Part shown: positions 33,716-42,224 of the stretch, in pieces | How positions within the stretch are numbered: position 1 is the stretch's first letter | Layout: each line of letters begins with the position of its first letter | NCBI RefSeq assembly: GCF_009498525.1 | Contig: NZ_QSNT01000003.1 | Coordinates: 847,671-911,670 of the forward strand | Origin: Rhizobium sp. ICMP 5592 | GTDB taxonomy: Bacteria; Pseudomonadota; Alphaproteobacteria; Rhizobiales; Rhizobiaceae | DNA: 64,000 nt | Reading direction: 5' to 3' | Notes under the pieces: model-generated | Seen by the model: only the letters and a program-made list of their open reading frames with translations | Told to the model about the DNA's origin: nothing | Databases searched by the model: none | Position numbers and translations under genes: made by a program

Positions 33716-34135
33716 TTGAACCCGTTCGAATTCGGCGCTGCCGACAGCGAAGAGAACGATGAGAGGACGCCCCACGCCGGAACGCGCGTGATCGCCTCGC
33801 TGTTCGTCGCTTTCTTCGCCTATATCGGACTGGCGCTCGGCGGCGGCATCAATCTTGCTGCGCGGGCGGATGCGGAAGCCTTTTCCTCCGGCAGGGACAG
33901 CCAACCGCTTTATATTGCCCAGCGCGATCCGTTGCGCGGAATTGTCGTTGCCGACCGCACGGCCCTGCCGAAAGCCACCTGGCACGATATCGGGCCGGTA
34001 ACGCTCGCGGCCATTCCGTCTTTCGGACTTCACATCGACCCGTGGCAGCCGCGCGACCGCGCTGACGTCACGCGACCGGAAATCTTTGCATTCCGCGCCT
34101 ATCTCGCCCGCGCCCCGCCGGCCAGCCTCGTCTGA
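33716..34135 (+). CDS. Hypothetical single-pass membrane protein
   Basis: A 139-residue frame with a TTG start at 33716, or a GTG at about 33788. It has one hydrophobic segment (about residues 24-46, RVIASLFVAFFAYIGLALGG) and a periplasmic-side tail. Codon use looks like its neighbours. It is not YajC, the usual partner of secDF. No family is recognised. An overlapping minus-strand frame (33707-34033) is less protein-like. Confidence 0.55.
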   Translation: MNPFEFGAADSEENDERTPHAGTRVIASLFVAFFAYIGLALGGGINLAARADAEAFSSGRDSQPLYIAQRDPLRGIVVADRTALPKATWHDIGPVTLAAIPSFGLHIDPWQPRDRADVTRPEIFAFRAYLARAPPASLV

Positions 34136-34144
34136 CCGGTTAAC

Positions 34145-34200
34145 GCGCCCGTTGGCGCATCCCCGACATGACCTACGTCCGCCAGCGGCCCTGCCGCTGG
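34145..34200. other. Two hairpins in the secDF leader
   Basis: GCGCC (34145-34149) / GGCGC (34154-34158) forms a 5-bp stem just after the small ORF. CCAGCGGC (34182-34189) / GCCGCTGG (34193-34200) forms a perfect 8-bp stem with a 3-nt loop, ending 28 nt before the secDF ATG. They may terminate the upstream transcript or influence secDF translation. Confidence 0.4.
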
Positions 34201-34228
34201 CATCACCGTATTTCCAAGGATAATACCC

Positions 34229-36784
34229 ATGCGTACTTCACCATGGCTGGTGGCACTCTACTCAGTGATCATCGTGCTTGGCCTTCTCGTCGCCCTGCCG
34301 AACGCCCTTCCGCAGTCAGTTCTGAGCAAAATTCCGTCCTGGCTGCCGCACAGCCAGGTTGCCCTCGGCCTCGACCTTCGCGGCGGCTCCTATCTCGTCC
34401 TCGAAGTCGACGAGAAGGATCTGACCAATGGCCGGCTGCAATCCTTGCAGCAGGATTCTCGTCGCGTGCTGCGCGACAAGAACATCCTAACCCGCTCGAT
34501 CGTCCGCAACGGCGACCAGATCGTCGTAACGCTTACCGATCCGACGCAGAGCGGCGATGCGGTGACCCAGTTGCAGACGCTTGCCAACACGATCACCTCC
34601 GGTCTTTCGGCCGGCCAGTCCGACCTGACGATCGCTCCGAACGGTGGCGCGATCACCATGTCCTTCTCGAAGGCCGGCATCGCCAGCAACGTCGATTCCG
34701 CCGTGCAGCAGAGCCTGGAAGTCATCCGCAAGCGCGTCGACCAGGTGGGCGTCGCCGAACCGACCATCCAGCGTGTCGGCCCCAACCGCGTTCTCGTGCA
34801 GCTTCCGGGCGCGCAAGATCCCTCGCATCTGCGCCAGCTTCTCGGCTCGACCGCAAAGATGTCCTTCCACCTGCTCGCCGATAACGTCGATCCGAACAAT
34901 CCCGGCCCCGGCGTCACGATCCTCAAGGACGAACAAGGCCAGAGCTATCCGGTGCTCGATCGTATCGAGCTTTCCGGCGACCGCCTGACCGACGCCCGCG
35001 TCAGCTTCGATCCGAACACGCATGAACCGCTCGTCACCTTCCGCTTCGACAGCGCCGGCGCCAACCGCTTTGCGGAAATCACCCGCGAAAATGTCGGCAA
35101 GCCTTTCGCCATCGTGCTCGACAACAAGGTGCTGAGCGCGCCGAATATCCGCGAGCCAATCACCGGCGGTTCGGGCCAGATCTCCGGCAACTTCACCGCC
35201 GATAGCGCGACCACGCTCGCAGCCCTTTTGCGCGCCGGCGCCCTGCCCGCCAAACTGACGGTCATCGAAGAACGCACCGTCGGCGCCGACCTCGGCAGCG
35301 ACGCCATCCAGAAGGGCATCTATAGCGGCCTGATCGGCTTCGTCCTGGTTGCCGCCTTCATCTTCGTGCTCTATGGCGCCTGGGGGATTCTCGCGAATGT
35401 TGCACTGCTCATTCACACGATCCTGACCTTCTCGGCCCTGACGCTGGTCGGCGCCACGCTGACACTGCCCGGCATCGCCGGCGTCGTCCTCGGTATCGGC
35501 CTCGCGGTTGATGCCAACGTTCTTATCAACGAGCGCATCCGCGAAGAAACCCGCAAAGGCCGCGGCGCCTTCGCCGCCATCGATAACGGCTTCAAGAAAG
35601 CTTATTCGACGATTATCGACGGCAACATGACGGCCCTGATCGCCGCCGCCATCTTGTTCTACTTCGGCTCCGGCCCGGTTCGCGGCTTTGCCGTAACCAT
35701 GGGTCTCGGCCTCATTATCTCGATGTTCACCTCCGTCGCCTTCGTGCGCGTCGTGATGATCGCCATCACCCGTCGCAGCAAGCTGAAGGTGCTCAACATC
35801 AGGCCGCTGATCCCCTTCAGCCCCTATGACAAGCACATCCAGTTCATGAAGGCCCGTTTCTTTGGCATCACCGTCTCGGCGATCCTGTCGATCGCCTCGG
35901 TGGTCCTGTTCATCCATCCGGGCCTTAACTACGGCGTCGATTTCCGCGGCGGCATCCAGATGTCGGTCAAGACCAAGGAGGCGGCCGATTTAGCGACCTT
36001 CCGTGAGGGCCTGAACACGCTCGGCCTTGGCGAAATCGCACTGCAGTCCTTCGGCGACAACAGCAGCCTCCTTGTTCGCGCCCAGCGCCAGGACGGCGGC
36101 GAAGAGGCGCAGACAGCCGCGGTGACCAAGCTCAAGGCGGAAATCGTCAAGATAGATCCAACCGCGACCATCGAAGGCACTGACGTCATCGGCCCGAAGG
36201 TCTCGGGCGAGCTTGCCTGGGCCGGCATCCTGTCGGTCGTGATCGCCAGCCTGGCGATGCTCGTCTACATCTGGGTGCGGTTCGAATGGCCGTTCGCGGT
36301 CGGCGCCATCATCACGCTGGTACTCGATGTCACCAAGGCGATCGGCTTCTTCGCGATCACCGGCCTCGATTTCAACCTGACGGCCATCGCCGCGATCCTG
36401 ACGCTTGTGGGATACTCGGTGAACGACAAGGTCGTGGTCTATGACCGCATGCGTGAAAACATGCGGCTCTACAAGTCGATGCCGCTGCGCGACATCATCG
36501 ACAGGTCGATCAACGAAACCCTGGCACGAAGCCTCTACACCAACGCCACCGCCTTCCTGGCGCTGGTGCCGATGGCGATCTGGGGCGGCAGCGCCGTTTC
36601 CAGCTTCGCGATCCCGATGGTGTTCGGTATCCTTGTCGCTGGCGCCTCGTCGATCTTCATCGCTGCGCCGATCCTGCTCTTCCTCGGCGACTGGCGCCGC
36701 CGCCATGCCAAGCCGGTTGCCAACGATGCAACGCCGGCTGACGACAAGTCCGGCAAGGACAACAAGCAGATCCCCGCCGCATAA
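34229..36784 (+). CDS. secDF: Protein translocase subunit SecDF (fused)
   Basis: SecD and SecF are fused in one 851-residue inner-membrane protein that uses the proton gradient to pull secreted proteins through SecYEG. The SecD half has one helix (residues 5-24), a large periplasmic domain (QVALGLDLRGGSYLVLEVDE; KRVDQVGVAEPTIQRVGPNR) and helices near 365-510. The SecF half starts near residue 540, with GLNYGVDFRGGIQMSVKTKE and the terminal helices containing TLVGYSVNDKVVVYDRMREN. YajC is not adjacent, so this may be a second copy in the genome. Confidence 0.95.
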   Translation: MRTSPWLVALYSVIIVLGLLVALPNALPQSVLSKIPSWLPHSQVALGLDLRGGSYLVLEVDEKDLTNGRLQSLQQDSRRVLRDKNILTRSIVRNGDQIVVTLTDPTQSGDAVTQLQTLANTITSGLSAGQSDLTIAPNGGAITMSFSKAGIASNVDSAVQQSLEVIRKRVDQVGVAEPTIQRVGPNRVLVQLPGAQDPSHLRQLLGSTAKMSFHLLADNVDPNNPGPGVTILKDEQGQSYPVLDRIELSGDRLTDARVSFDPNTHEPLVTFRFDSAGANRFAEITRENVGKPFAIVLDNKVLSAPNIREPITGGSGQISGNFTADSATTLAALLRAGALPAKLTVIEERTVGADLGSDAIQKGIYSGLIGFVLVAAFIFVLYGAWGILANVALLIHTILTFSALTLVGATLTLPGIAGVVLGIGLAVDANVLINERIREETRKGRGAFAAIDNGFKKAYSTIIDGNMTALIAAAILFYFGSGPVRGFAVTMGLGLIISMFTSVAFVRVVMIAITRRSKLKVLNIRPLIPFSPYDKHIQFMKARFFGITVSAILSIASVVLFIHPGLNYGVDFRGGIQMSVKTKEAADLATFREGLNTLGLGEIALQSFGDNSSLLVRAQRQDGGEEAQTAAVTKLKAEIVKIDPTATIEGTDVIGPKVSGELAWAGILSVVIASLAMLVYIWVRFEWPFAVGAIITLVLDVTKAIGFFAITGLDFNLTAIAAILTLVGYSVNDKVVVYDRMRENMRLYKSMPLRDIIDRSINETLARSLYTNATAFLALVPMAIWGGSAVSSFAIPMVFGILVAGASSIFIAAPILLFLGDWRRRHAKPVANDATPADDKSGKDNKQIPAA

Positions 36785-36854
36785 GCAGCGGATCGACATG
36801 AATGAGGACATGCCCGGCCATCGGGCATGTCCAATCGGCCTTCAGGCCTATATG

Positions 36855-36960
36855 CTAGAGCGTTCCAGCGCTTCACTGAAGCGCAGAAACATTCTAGCCC
36901 TTTGTTTTTACGCAATTCCGGACAGAAAACCGCAGCACACTTTTCCTGGAATTGCTCTAG
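36855..36960 (-). repeat. RIME-like intergenic mosaic element, copy 1
   Basis: A roughly 106-bp element with two nested palindromes: GCGCTTCA (36868-36875) / TGAAGCGC (36877-36884), and GCAATTCC (36912-36919) / GGAATTGC (36948-36955). Its minus-strand sequence begins CTAGAGCAATTCCAGGAAAA, as in the Rhizobium-specific intergenic mosaic elements. It matches the element at 40163-40220 in opposite orientation. Its edge overlaps the stop codon of the lactonase gene. Confidence 0.8.
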
Positions 36961-37829
36961 ATTGACGGCATATGCAGCGGCAGCCCCGGACGCGGCGCCA
37001 CTATTCTTTCCAAAGCACCGTTTTCCTGCTCGGTAATGAGCGCATGTTTGCCGTCGGGCGTGAAGGCCACATTGCCCGGCCGCATGCCGTTGGCGCGGAT
37101 CAGGCCGGCGGTCTTTCCGGCGGGATCGATCAGGCAGACCTCGCCCAGCCCGTAGAGCGCGCAATAAAGCGTGCCATCACGATCGAAGGCCATGCCGGCG
37201 GGGCCGCGCAGCGCCGTGACGGCGGGTGCGGGTATCACCTGCGCAAACAGTTCCTGCCGCGCGCCGACGATCTGGCGATGGATTTTCCCAGTCAGGGTCT
37301 CGCTGTAGTAGAGCCGCCCGTCCGGGCCGAAGGCAATGCCGCTGACATGGAGCAGGCCGGTCGCGAGCACCCGCAGCACGCGGCCCTCGCCGGGATCGAT
37401 CTGATAGACACGGCCATTATAAGGAGCTCGGAAGAAATCCGGATGGACATCGGCGCCTTCGAGGAGGTCAGAGGCGCGGACACCGGAATCGGTCATATAG
37501 AGCAGGCCGTCCGGGCCGAAGGCAAGATCGTTCGGATAAAGAAACGGGCCGTCCCGGCCGCCTTCGATGACCTGTAGGGTCCGGCCTTCCGGAGAGAGGC
37601 GAACCAAGGAATTTTCAGGGCCGCCGGCTACCCAGAAGCAATTGTCGCCATCGACAGCGACGCCGCTTGGCAGGCCGCCGGGCCGGCAGACCTCATGGCG
37701 TGTCCCGTTGGCGGCAATCACACTCAGGCAGCGGCGGCTGTCGCCCATCTCCACCAACGCGACGCGCCCATCCGGCAGACCAACCGGCCCTCCAGGCTGG
37801 CGCAATCCGGTGGCGATTGTCTCGTTCAT
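36957..37829 (-). CDS. SMP-30/gluconolactonase-type beta-propeller protein
   Basis: A 290-residue six-bladed beta-propeller lactonase-like protein, probably cytoplasmic. Family signatures include NCFWVAGGPENSLVRLSPEG, FLYPNDLAFGPDGLLYMTDS and GIAFGPDGRLYYSETLTGKI, with the N and D residues that bind the catalytic metal. It likely hydrolyses a sugar or other lactone; the substrate is not evident. The last codons and stop (TAG, 36959-36957) lie at the edge of a RIME-like repeat, so the natural C-terminus may have been changed by the repeat. Confidence 0.85.
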   Translation of the reverse strand: MNETIATGLRQPGGPVGLPDGRVALVEMGDSRRCLSVIAANGTRHEVCRPGGLPSGVAVDGDNCFWVAGGPENSLVRLSPEGRTLQVIEGGRDGPFLYPNDLAFGPDGLLYMTDSGVRASDLLEGADVHPDFFRAPYNGRVYQIDPGEGRVLRVLATGLLHVSGIAFGPDGRLYYSETLTGKIHRQIVGARQELFAQVIPAPAVTALRGPAGMAFDRDGTLYCALYGLGEVCLIDPAGKTAGLIRANGMRPGNVAFTPDGKHALITEQENGALERIVAPRPGLPLHMPSI

Positions 37830-37998
37830 GCTCGGGACCTCTCACCTGTGCGCTCCAAAAATTGATTGTCACAAATGTTACATAAGTACGCAAAAGGCTG
37901 TTTTCGAGCAGGCGTTCATTAAATCTGAAGTAGTTCTTCGGCGGGAAGGTCACATCGGCGTGTAAAACCGGCCGAACTTGACAGTTTTGGTCAATTCG

Positions 37999-38013
37999 GA
38001 ACATTCATCGAAC
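37999..38013. promoter_or_regulatory. Predicted LexA (SOS) box upstream of the helicase
   Basis: GAAC (37999-38002), 7 nt, GAAC (38010-38013). GAAC-N7-GAAC (or GTTC-N7-GTTC) is the LexA box described for alphaproteobacteria such as Rhizobium etli. It lies 80 nt before the helicase ATG and just upstream of a TATGAT -10-like hexamer (38021-38026), where repressor binding would block RNA polymerase. Confidence 0.65.
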
Positions 38014-38092
38014 ATTCGGATATGATTGCGATCGTGATTCGCCGCCGATTCCTCGTTCGCACGCCCGCCGTGCGAAGCCTTCAGGAGAGCCC

Positions 38093-40162
38093 ATGACCGC
38101 CGCCTATCTGGAAAAGCTGAACCCGGAGCAGCGGCAGGCGGTGGAGCACGGCACGACGGTCGAAGGCAGCCATATTGCCGGGCCGCTGCTGGTGATTGCG
38201 GGCGCCGGCTCCGGCAAGACCAACACGCTCGCCCACCGCGTCGCGCATCTGATCGTCAAGGGCGCCGATCCCCGCCGGATCCTGCTGATGACCTTTTCCC
38301 GCCGGGCCGCCGCCGAGATGGGCCGCCGCGTCGAGCGCATCTGCCGCGAAGTGCTGGGCGCCAATGCCGGCATCATGGCCGACGCGCTCGCCTGGACCGG
38401 CACCTTCCACGGCATCGGCGCGCGGCTTCTCAGGGATTATGCCGAGCAGATCGGTCTCGATCCGGCCTTCACGATCCATGATCGCGAGGACAGCGCCGAC
38501 CTGATGAACCTCATTCGGCACGATCTCGGCTTCTCCAAGCTGGAAAACCGCTTCCCGACCAAGGGGACGTGCCTTGCCATCTATTCCCGCGCCGTCAATT
38601 CGGAAGCGCCGCTGGAAGAAATGCTGCGGGATTTCTTCCCCTGGTGCGCCACCTGGGACAAGCAGCTGCGCGACCTCTTCGCCGCCTATGTCGAGGCCAA
38701 GCAGGCCCAGAACGTCCTCGATTACGACGACCTGCTGCTCTACTGGGCGCATATGCTGCACGAGCCGCTGATCGCCGAGGACATTGGCGGCCGTTTCGAC
38801 CATGTGCTGGTGGACGAATATCAGGATACCAACCGGCTGCAGTCGTCGATCCTGCTGGCGCTGAAGCCCGATGGCCAGGGACTGACCGTCGTCGGTGACG
38901 ATGCGCAGTCGATCTATTCCTTCCGCGCCGCGACGGTGCGCAACATCCTCGATTTTCCGACGGCCTTTACGCCATCAGCCAATATCGTCACGCTCGACCG
39001 CAACTATCGCTCGACGCAGCCGATCCTTGCCGCCGCCAATGCGGTGATCGATCTCGCCTCCGAGCGCTTTACCAAGAACCTGCGGACCGAACGCCAGAGT
39101 GTCGAACGCCCGCGGCTGGTGACGGTGCGCGACGAGGCCGATCAGGCGCGCTATATCGCCGACCAGGTGCTGGAAAACCGCGAGAGTGGCGCGAAGCTGA
39201 AGCAGCAGGCCGTTTTGTTCCGCACTTCAAGCCACAGCGGACCGCTGGAAATCGAGCTGACCCGCCGCAATATTCCCTTCGTCAAATTCGGCGGGCTGAA
39301 GTTTCTCGACAGCGCCCACGTCAAGGATATGCTGGCCGCGCTTCGCTTTGCCCAGAATCCGCGCGACCGCGTCGCCGGCTTCCGGCTGATGCAGCTGCTT
39401 CCGGGCGTCGGCCCCTCGACCGCGCAGCGCGTGCTCGACCATATCGGCGAGGAAGCCAGTCCAATGACGGCTCTTGCCGAGTTTCCGGCACCACCACGCT
39501 CCGGCGAGGACTGGACGAGCTTCGTTGCAACCATGCAGGAGCTGAAGAGCGGCAAGGCCGGCTGGCCGGCGGAAATCGGCCTCGTGCGGCAATGGTACGA
39601 GCCGCATCTGGAGCGGGCGCATGAGGACGCCTCGACGCGGCAGGCGGACCTGATCCAACTCGAGCAGATCGCCGGCGGCTACGGCTCGCGCGAGCGCTTC
39701 CTCACCGAACTGACGCTCGATCCGCCGGATGCCACCAGCGACCAGGCGGGCGTGCCGCTGCTCGACGAGGACTATCTCATCCTTTCGACCATCCATTCCG
39801 CCAAGGGCCAGGAGTGGACGAAGGTCTTCCTCCTCAACGCCGTGGACGGCTGTATCCCCGCCGACCTCGCCGTAGGCTCGTCCGCCGAGATCGAGGAGGA
39901 ACGGCGGCTGCTTTATGTCGCCATGACCCGCGCCAAGGACAGCCTCGATCTCGTCATTCCGCAACGCTTCTTCACCTACGGCCAGCATGCCCAGGGCGAC
40001 CGGCATGTCTTTGCCTCGCGCACCCGCTTCATTCCGGTGACGCTGCTGCAATTCTTCGAGGTCTGCGGCTGGCCGCAAGCGCGGTCGGACAGCCCGGCCG
40101 CGATCCAGGCGCGGCAGGTGCGCGTCGATGTCGGAGCACGGATGCGCGGCATGTGGCGCTAA
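38093..40162 (+). CDS. UvrD/Rep-family ATP-dependent DNA helicase
   Basis: A 689-residue superfamily 1 helicase that unwinds DNA 3' to 5' in repair or replication restart. Motifs in order: Q motif LNPEQRQAVEHG, Walker A GAGSGKTNTLAHRV, motif II DEYQDTNRLQ, QSIYSFRAAT (motif III), TLDRNYRSTQPI (motif IV), STIHSAKGQEWTKVFL (motif V) and EERRLLYVAMTRAKDSL (motif VI). A GGAGAG ribosome site precedes the ATG. The C-terminal linker that binds partners in canonical UvrD is not obvious, so it may be a paralogue rather than the main UvrD. A LexA-type box lies upstream. Confidence 0.93.
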   Translation: MTAAYLEKLNPEQRQAVEHGTTVEGSHIAGPLLVIAGAGSGKTNTLAHRVAHLIVKGADPRRILLMTFSRRAAAEMGRRVERICREVLGANAGIMADALAWTGTFHGIGARLLRDYAEQIGLDPAFTIHDREDSADLMNLIRHDLGFSKLENRFPTKGTCLAIYSRAVNSEAPLEEMLRDFFPWCATWDKQLRDLFAAYVEAKQAQNVLDYDDLLLYWAHMLHEPLIAEDIGGRFDHVLVDEYQDTNRLQSSILLALKPDGQGLTVVGDDAQSIYSFRAATVRNILDFPTAFTPSANIVTLDRNYRSTQPILAAANAVIDLASERFTKNLRTERQSVERPRLVTVRDEADQARYIADQVLENRESGAKLKQQAVLFRTSSHSGPLEIELTRRNIPFVKFGGLKFLDSAHVKDMLAALRFAQNPRDRVAGFRLMQLLPGVGPSTAQRVLDHIGEEASPMTALAEFPAPPRSGEDWTSFVATMQELKSGKAGWPAEIGLVRQWYEPHLERAHEDASTRQADLIQLEQIAGGYGSRERFLTELTLDPPDATSDQAGVPLLDEDYLILSTIHSAKGQEWTKVFLLNAVDGCIPADLAVGSSAEIEEERRLLYVAMTRAKDSLDLVIPQRFFTYGQHAQGDRHVFASRTRFIPVTLLQFFEVCGWPQARSDSPAAIQARQVRVDVGARMRGMWR

Positions 40163-40220
40163 AGCAATTACAGGAAAAGTGTGTAGCGGTTTTCCGTCCG
40201 GAATTGCGTCATCGTTCTAA
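40163..40220 (+). repeat. RIME-like intergenic mosaic element, copy 2
   Basis: A partial copy (GCAATTAC at 40164-40171 and GGAATTGC at 40200-40207 around AGGAAAAGTGTGTAGCGG). It fills the 60-bp gap between the stop codons of the helicase and the convergent dehydrogenase almost exactly. It is inverted relative to copy 1 and may act as a terminator between convergent genes. Confidence 0.75.
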
Positions 40221-40222
40221 GT

Positions 40223-41104
40223 TCAGGCTAACTCCCGAAACATCTCGATGATCGCCGAGAAGTCGCGGCCGCCATTGCCCTGTTTTTCGAACAGAGCGAA
40301 GAGCTGTGCCGCTTCCGCCCCCAACGGTGTCGATGCGCCGCTCGACAATGCCGCCTCCTGCGACAGCCGCAGATCCTTCAGCATCAGCGCCGCGGCAAAG
40401 CCGGGTTTGTAATCGTTATTGGCGGGCGACGTCGGCACCGGACCTGGTACCGGGCAATAGGTATTGATCGACCAGCATTGTCCGGAGGATGTCGAGGCAA
40501 CATCGAACAGCGCCTGATGCGACAGGCCGAGCTTTTCACCGAGCACAAAGGCCTCGCAGACGCCGATCATCGAAATGCCGAGGATCATGTTGTTGCAGAT
40601 CTTCGCCGCCTGCCCGGCGCCAGCATCGCCGCAATGGACGATCTTTTTTCCCATCACTTCCAGAAGCGGCTTGGCGGCCGCAAAACTCTCCGACGAACCG
40701 CCAGCCATGAAGGTCAGCGTTCCCGCCGCCGCACCGCCGGTGCCGCCGGAAACCGGCGCGTCGAGCGACAGGCAACCGGCATCGCCGGCCATGGCGTGCG
40801 CCTTGCGGGCGCTGTCGACATCGATGGTAGAGCTGTCGATCAGCAGCGTGCCCTTGGGCACGGAGCGCAGGATATCGGTCCAGACGGTGAGCACATGCTG
40901 ACCTTTCGGCAGCATGGTGATGACGACTTCGGCGTCCGCCAGCGCCTCGGTCAAGACGTTTGCTGCCTTGACGCCCGTCGCCTCCGCTGCCTTCAACATG
41001 TCATGCGAGAGGTCGAAGCCGATGACGGCATGGCCGGCCTTGACCAGATTGGCGGCCATGGGGCCACCCATATTGCCAAGCCCGATGAATGCGATCCGTG
41101 TCAT
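40223..41104 (-). CDS. mmsB: 3-hydroxyisobutyrate dehydrogenase
   Basis: An NAD-dependent dehydrogenase (293 residues) that oxidises 3-hydroxyisobutyrate to methylmalonate semialdehyde in valine breakdown. Signatures: Rossmann FIGLGNMGGPMAANLVKAGH, substrate-site DAPVSGGTGGAAAGTL, and the catalytic lysine in GDAGAGQAAKICNNM. The start is placed at 41104 (MTRIAFIG), preceded by GGGGAGGAGAG; the frame runs further upstream without similarity. It is the last gene of the leftward eight-gene operon. Related beta-hydroxyacid substrates cannot be excluded. Confidence 0.92.
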   Translation of the reverse strand: MTRIAFIGLGNMGGPMAANLVKAGHAVIGFDLSHDMLKAAEATGVKAANVLTEALADAEVVITMLPKGQHVLTVWTDILRSVPKGTLLIDSSTIDVDSARKAHAMAGDAGCLSLDAPVSGGTGGAAAGTLTFMAGGSSESFAAAKPLLEVMGKKIVHCGDAGAGQAAKICNNMILGISMIGVCEAFVLGEKLGLSHQALFDVASTSSGQCWSINTYCPVPGPVPTSPANNDYKPGFAAALMLKDLRLSQEAALSSGASTPLGAEAAQLFALFEKQGNGGRDFSAIIEMFRELA

Positions 41105-41129
41105 GATGCTCTCCTCCCCATGATCCTCG

Positions 41130-42185
41130 TTACGCGAAAAGCGGTGGCTGCGCCGGTACGAAGAAGCGGTCGATACTTGCCGCATCGACCTCGGCAAGGC
41201 TCGCCGGCGACCATTTCGGGTTGCGGTCCTTGTCGATGACGGCGGCGCGCACGCCCTCGTAGAAATCCGGATTATACAGTATGCCGAGGCAGGCGCCGAG
41301 TTCACGGTTCAGGCATTCGGCAAGGCTTGCGCTCGCCCGTCCGGCCCGCAACAGCCGTAGGGTCAGCTTCAGGCTGGTCGGCGAGCGGGTGGCGATCACT
41401 TGCGCGGCCTCGGCGGCAAAATCGTCGGACTCCTGCGCCAACGCCCGCAGAATGTCCTCGACGGCCTCATGGGCGAAGGCCCGGTCGATCGTGTCCCGGC
41501 TGGTGGCCAGACGGCTCGTCCCGGTGTCGAGCGCCAGCCCCAAGATCGTGCTGTGCACATCCGCCGGGGATGCCACAGCAGGCAGCGCGGAGATCGCCTC
41601 GATCAGGACCGGGAGGTCGGAAGACGCAACGGCATGATCGGCCAGCCCGGCATGGATGGCGTCGGCGGCGTTGATGATCAGGCCCGTCAGACCCATCCAG
41701 GTGCCGGCCTCGCCGGGGGCTCGCGGCAAGAGCCATGTGGCGCCGACATCGGGGAAGTAGCCGATGCCGGTTTCCGGCATGGCAAGCCGGGTGCGCTCGG
41801 TGACGACGCGATGGCTGCCATGCGCCGAAAGGCCGACGCCGCCGCCCATGGTGATGCCGTCCATCAGCGCGACATAGGGTTTGGGATAATGGGCGATGGC
41901 GTGGTTGAGGCGGAACTCCTCGCGCCAGAAGATCTCGGCGCCATCGGATTTTTCCTGGCCGCTCTGGTGCAGCAGGCGGATATCGCCGCCCGCGCAAAAA
42001 CCGCGCTCGCCCTCCCCCTTGACAATGACGCTGGCGATGGAGGGATCGACGGCGAAACCATCCAGAGCCGACACGATCGCCCGGATCATCGGCAATGTCA
42101 GGCTGTTCAGCGCCTGCGGTCGGTTGAGGCGGATGAGGCCGGCCGATCCCCGGCGCTCGATGATGACCTCGTCTATGCTGCTCAT
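41130..42185 (-). CDS. 3-hydroxyisobutyryl-CoA hydrolase (crotonase family)
   Basis: A 351-residue crotonase-fold enzyme, longer than enoyl-CoA hydratases (about 260), as is typical of 3-hydroxyisobutyryl-CoA hydrolase. It would release 3-hydroxyisobutyrate from its CoA ester, the step before the adjacent dehydrogenase. Motifs: LNRPQALNSLTLPMI, GFCAGGDIRLLH (oxyanion hole), MDGITMGGGVGLSAHGSHRV and MPETGIGYFPDVGATWLLPR (catalytic Glu and Asp). The start at 42185 (MSSIDEV) has GGAG 6 nt upstream, better than the ATG at 42197. Confidence 0.9.
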   Translation of the reverse strand: MSSIDEVIIERRGSAGLIRLNRPQALNSLTLPMIRAIVSALDGFAVDPSIASVIVKGEGERGFCAGGDIRLLHQSGQEKSDGAEIFWREEFRLNHAIAHYPKPYVALMDGITMGGGVGLSAHGSHRVVTERTRLAMPETGIGYFPDVGATWLLPRAPGEAGTWMGLTGLIINAADAIHAGLADHAVASSDLPVLIEAISALPAVASPADVHSTILGLALDTGTSRLATSRDTIDRAFAHEAVEDILRALAQESDDFAAEAAQVIATRSPTSLKLTLRLLRAGRASASLAECLNRELGACLGILYNPDFYEGVRAAVIDKDRNPKWSPASLAEVDAASIDRFFVPAQPPLFA

Positions 42186-42224
42186 TCTAAACTCCATATC
42201 CTTGCCTACCTAATCAATAGGCGC

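Noticed and set aside
33707..34033. 108-aa minus-strand frame
   Set aside because: Overlaps the 139-aa plus-strand frame that has a membrane helix and better codon use; kept the latter at modest confidence.
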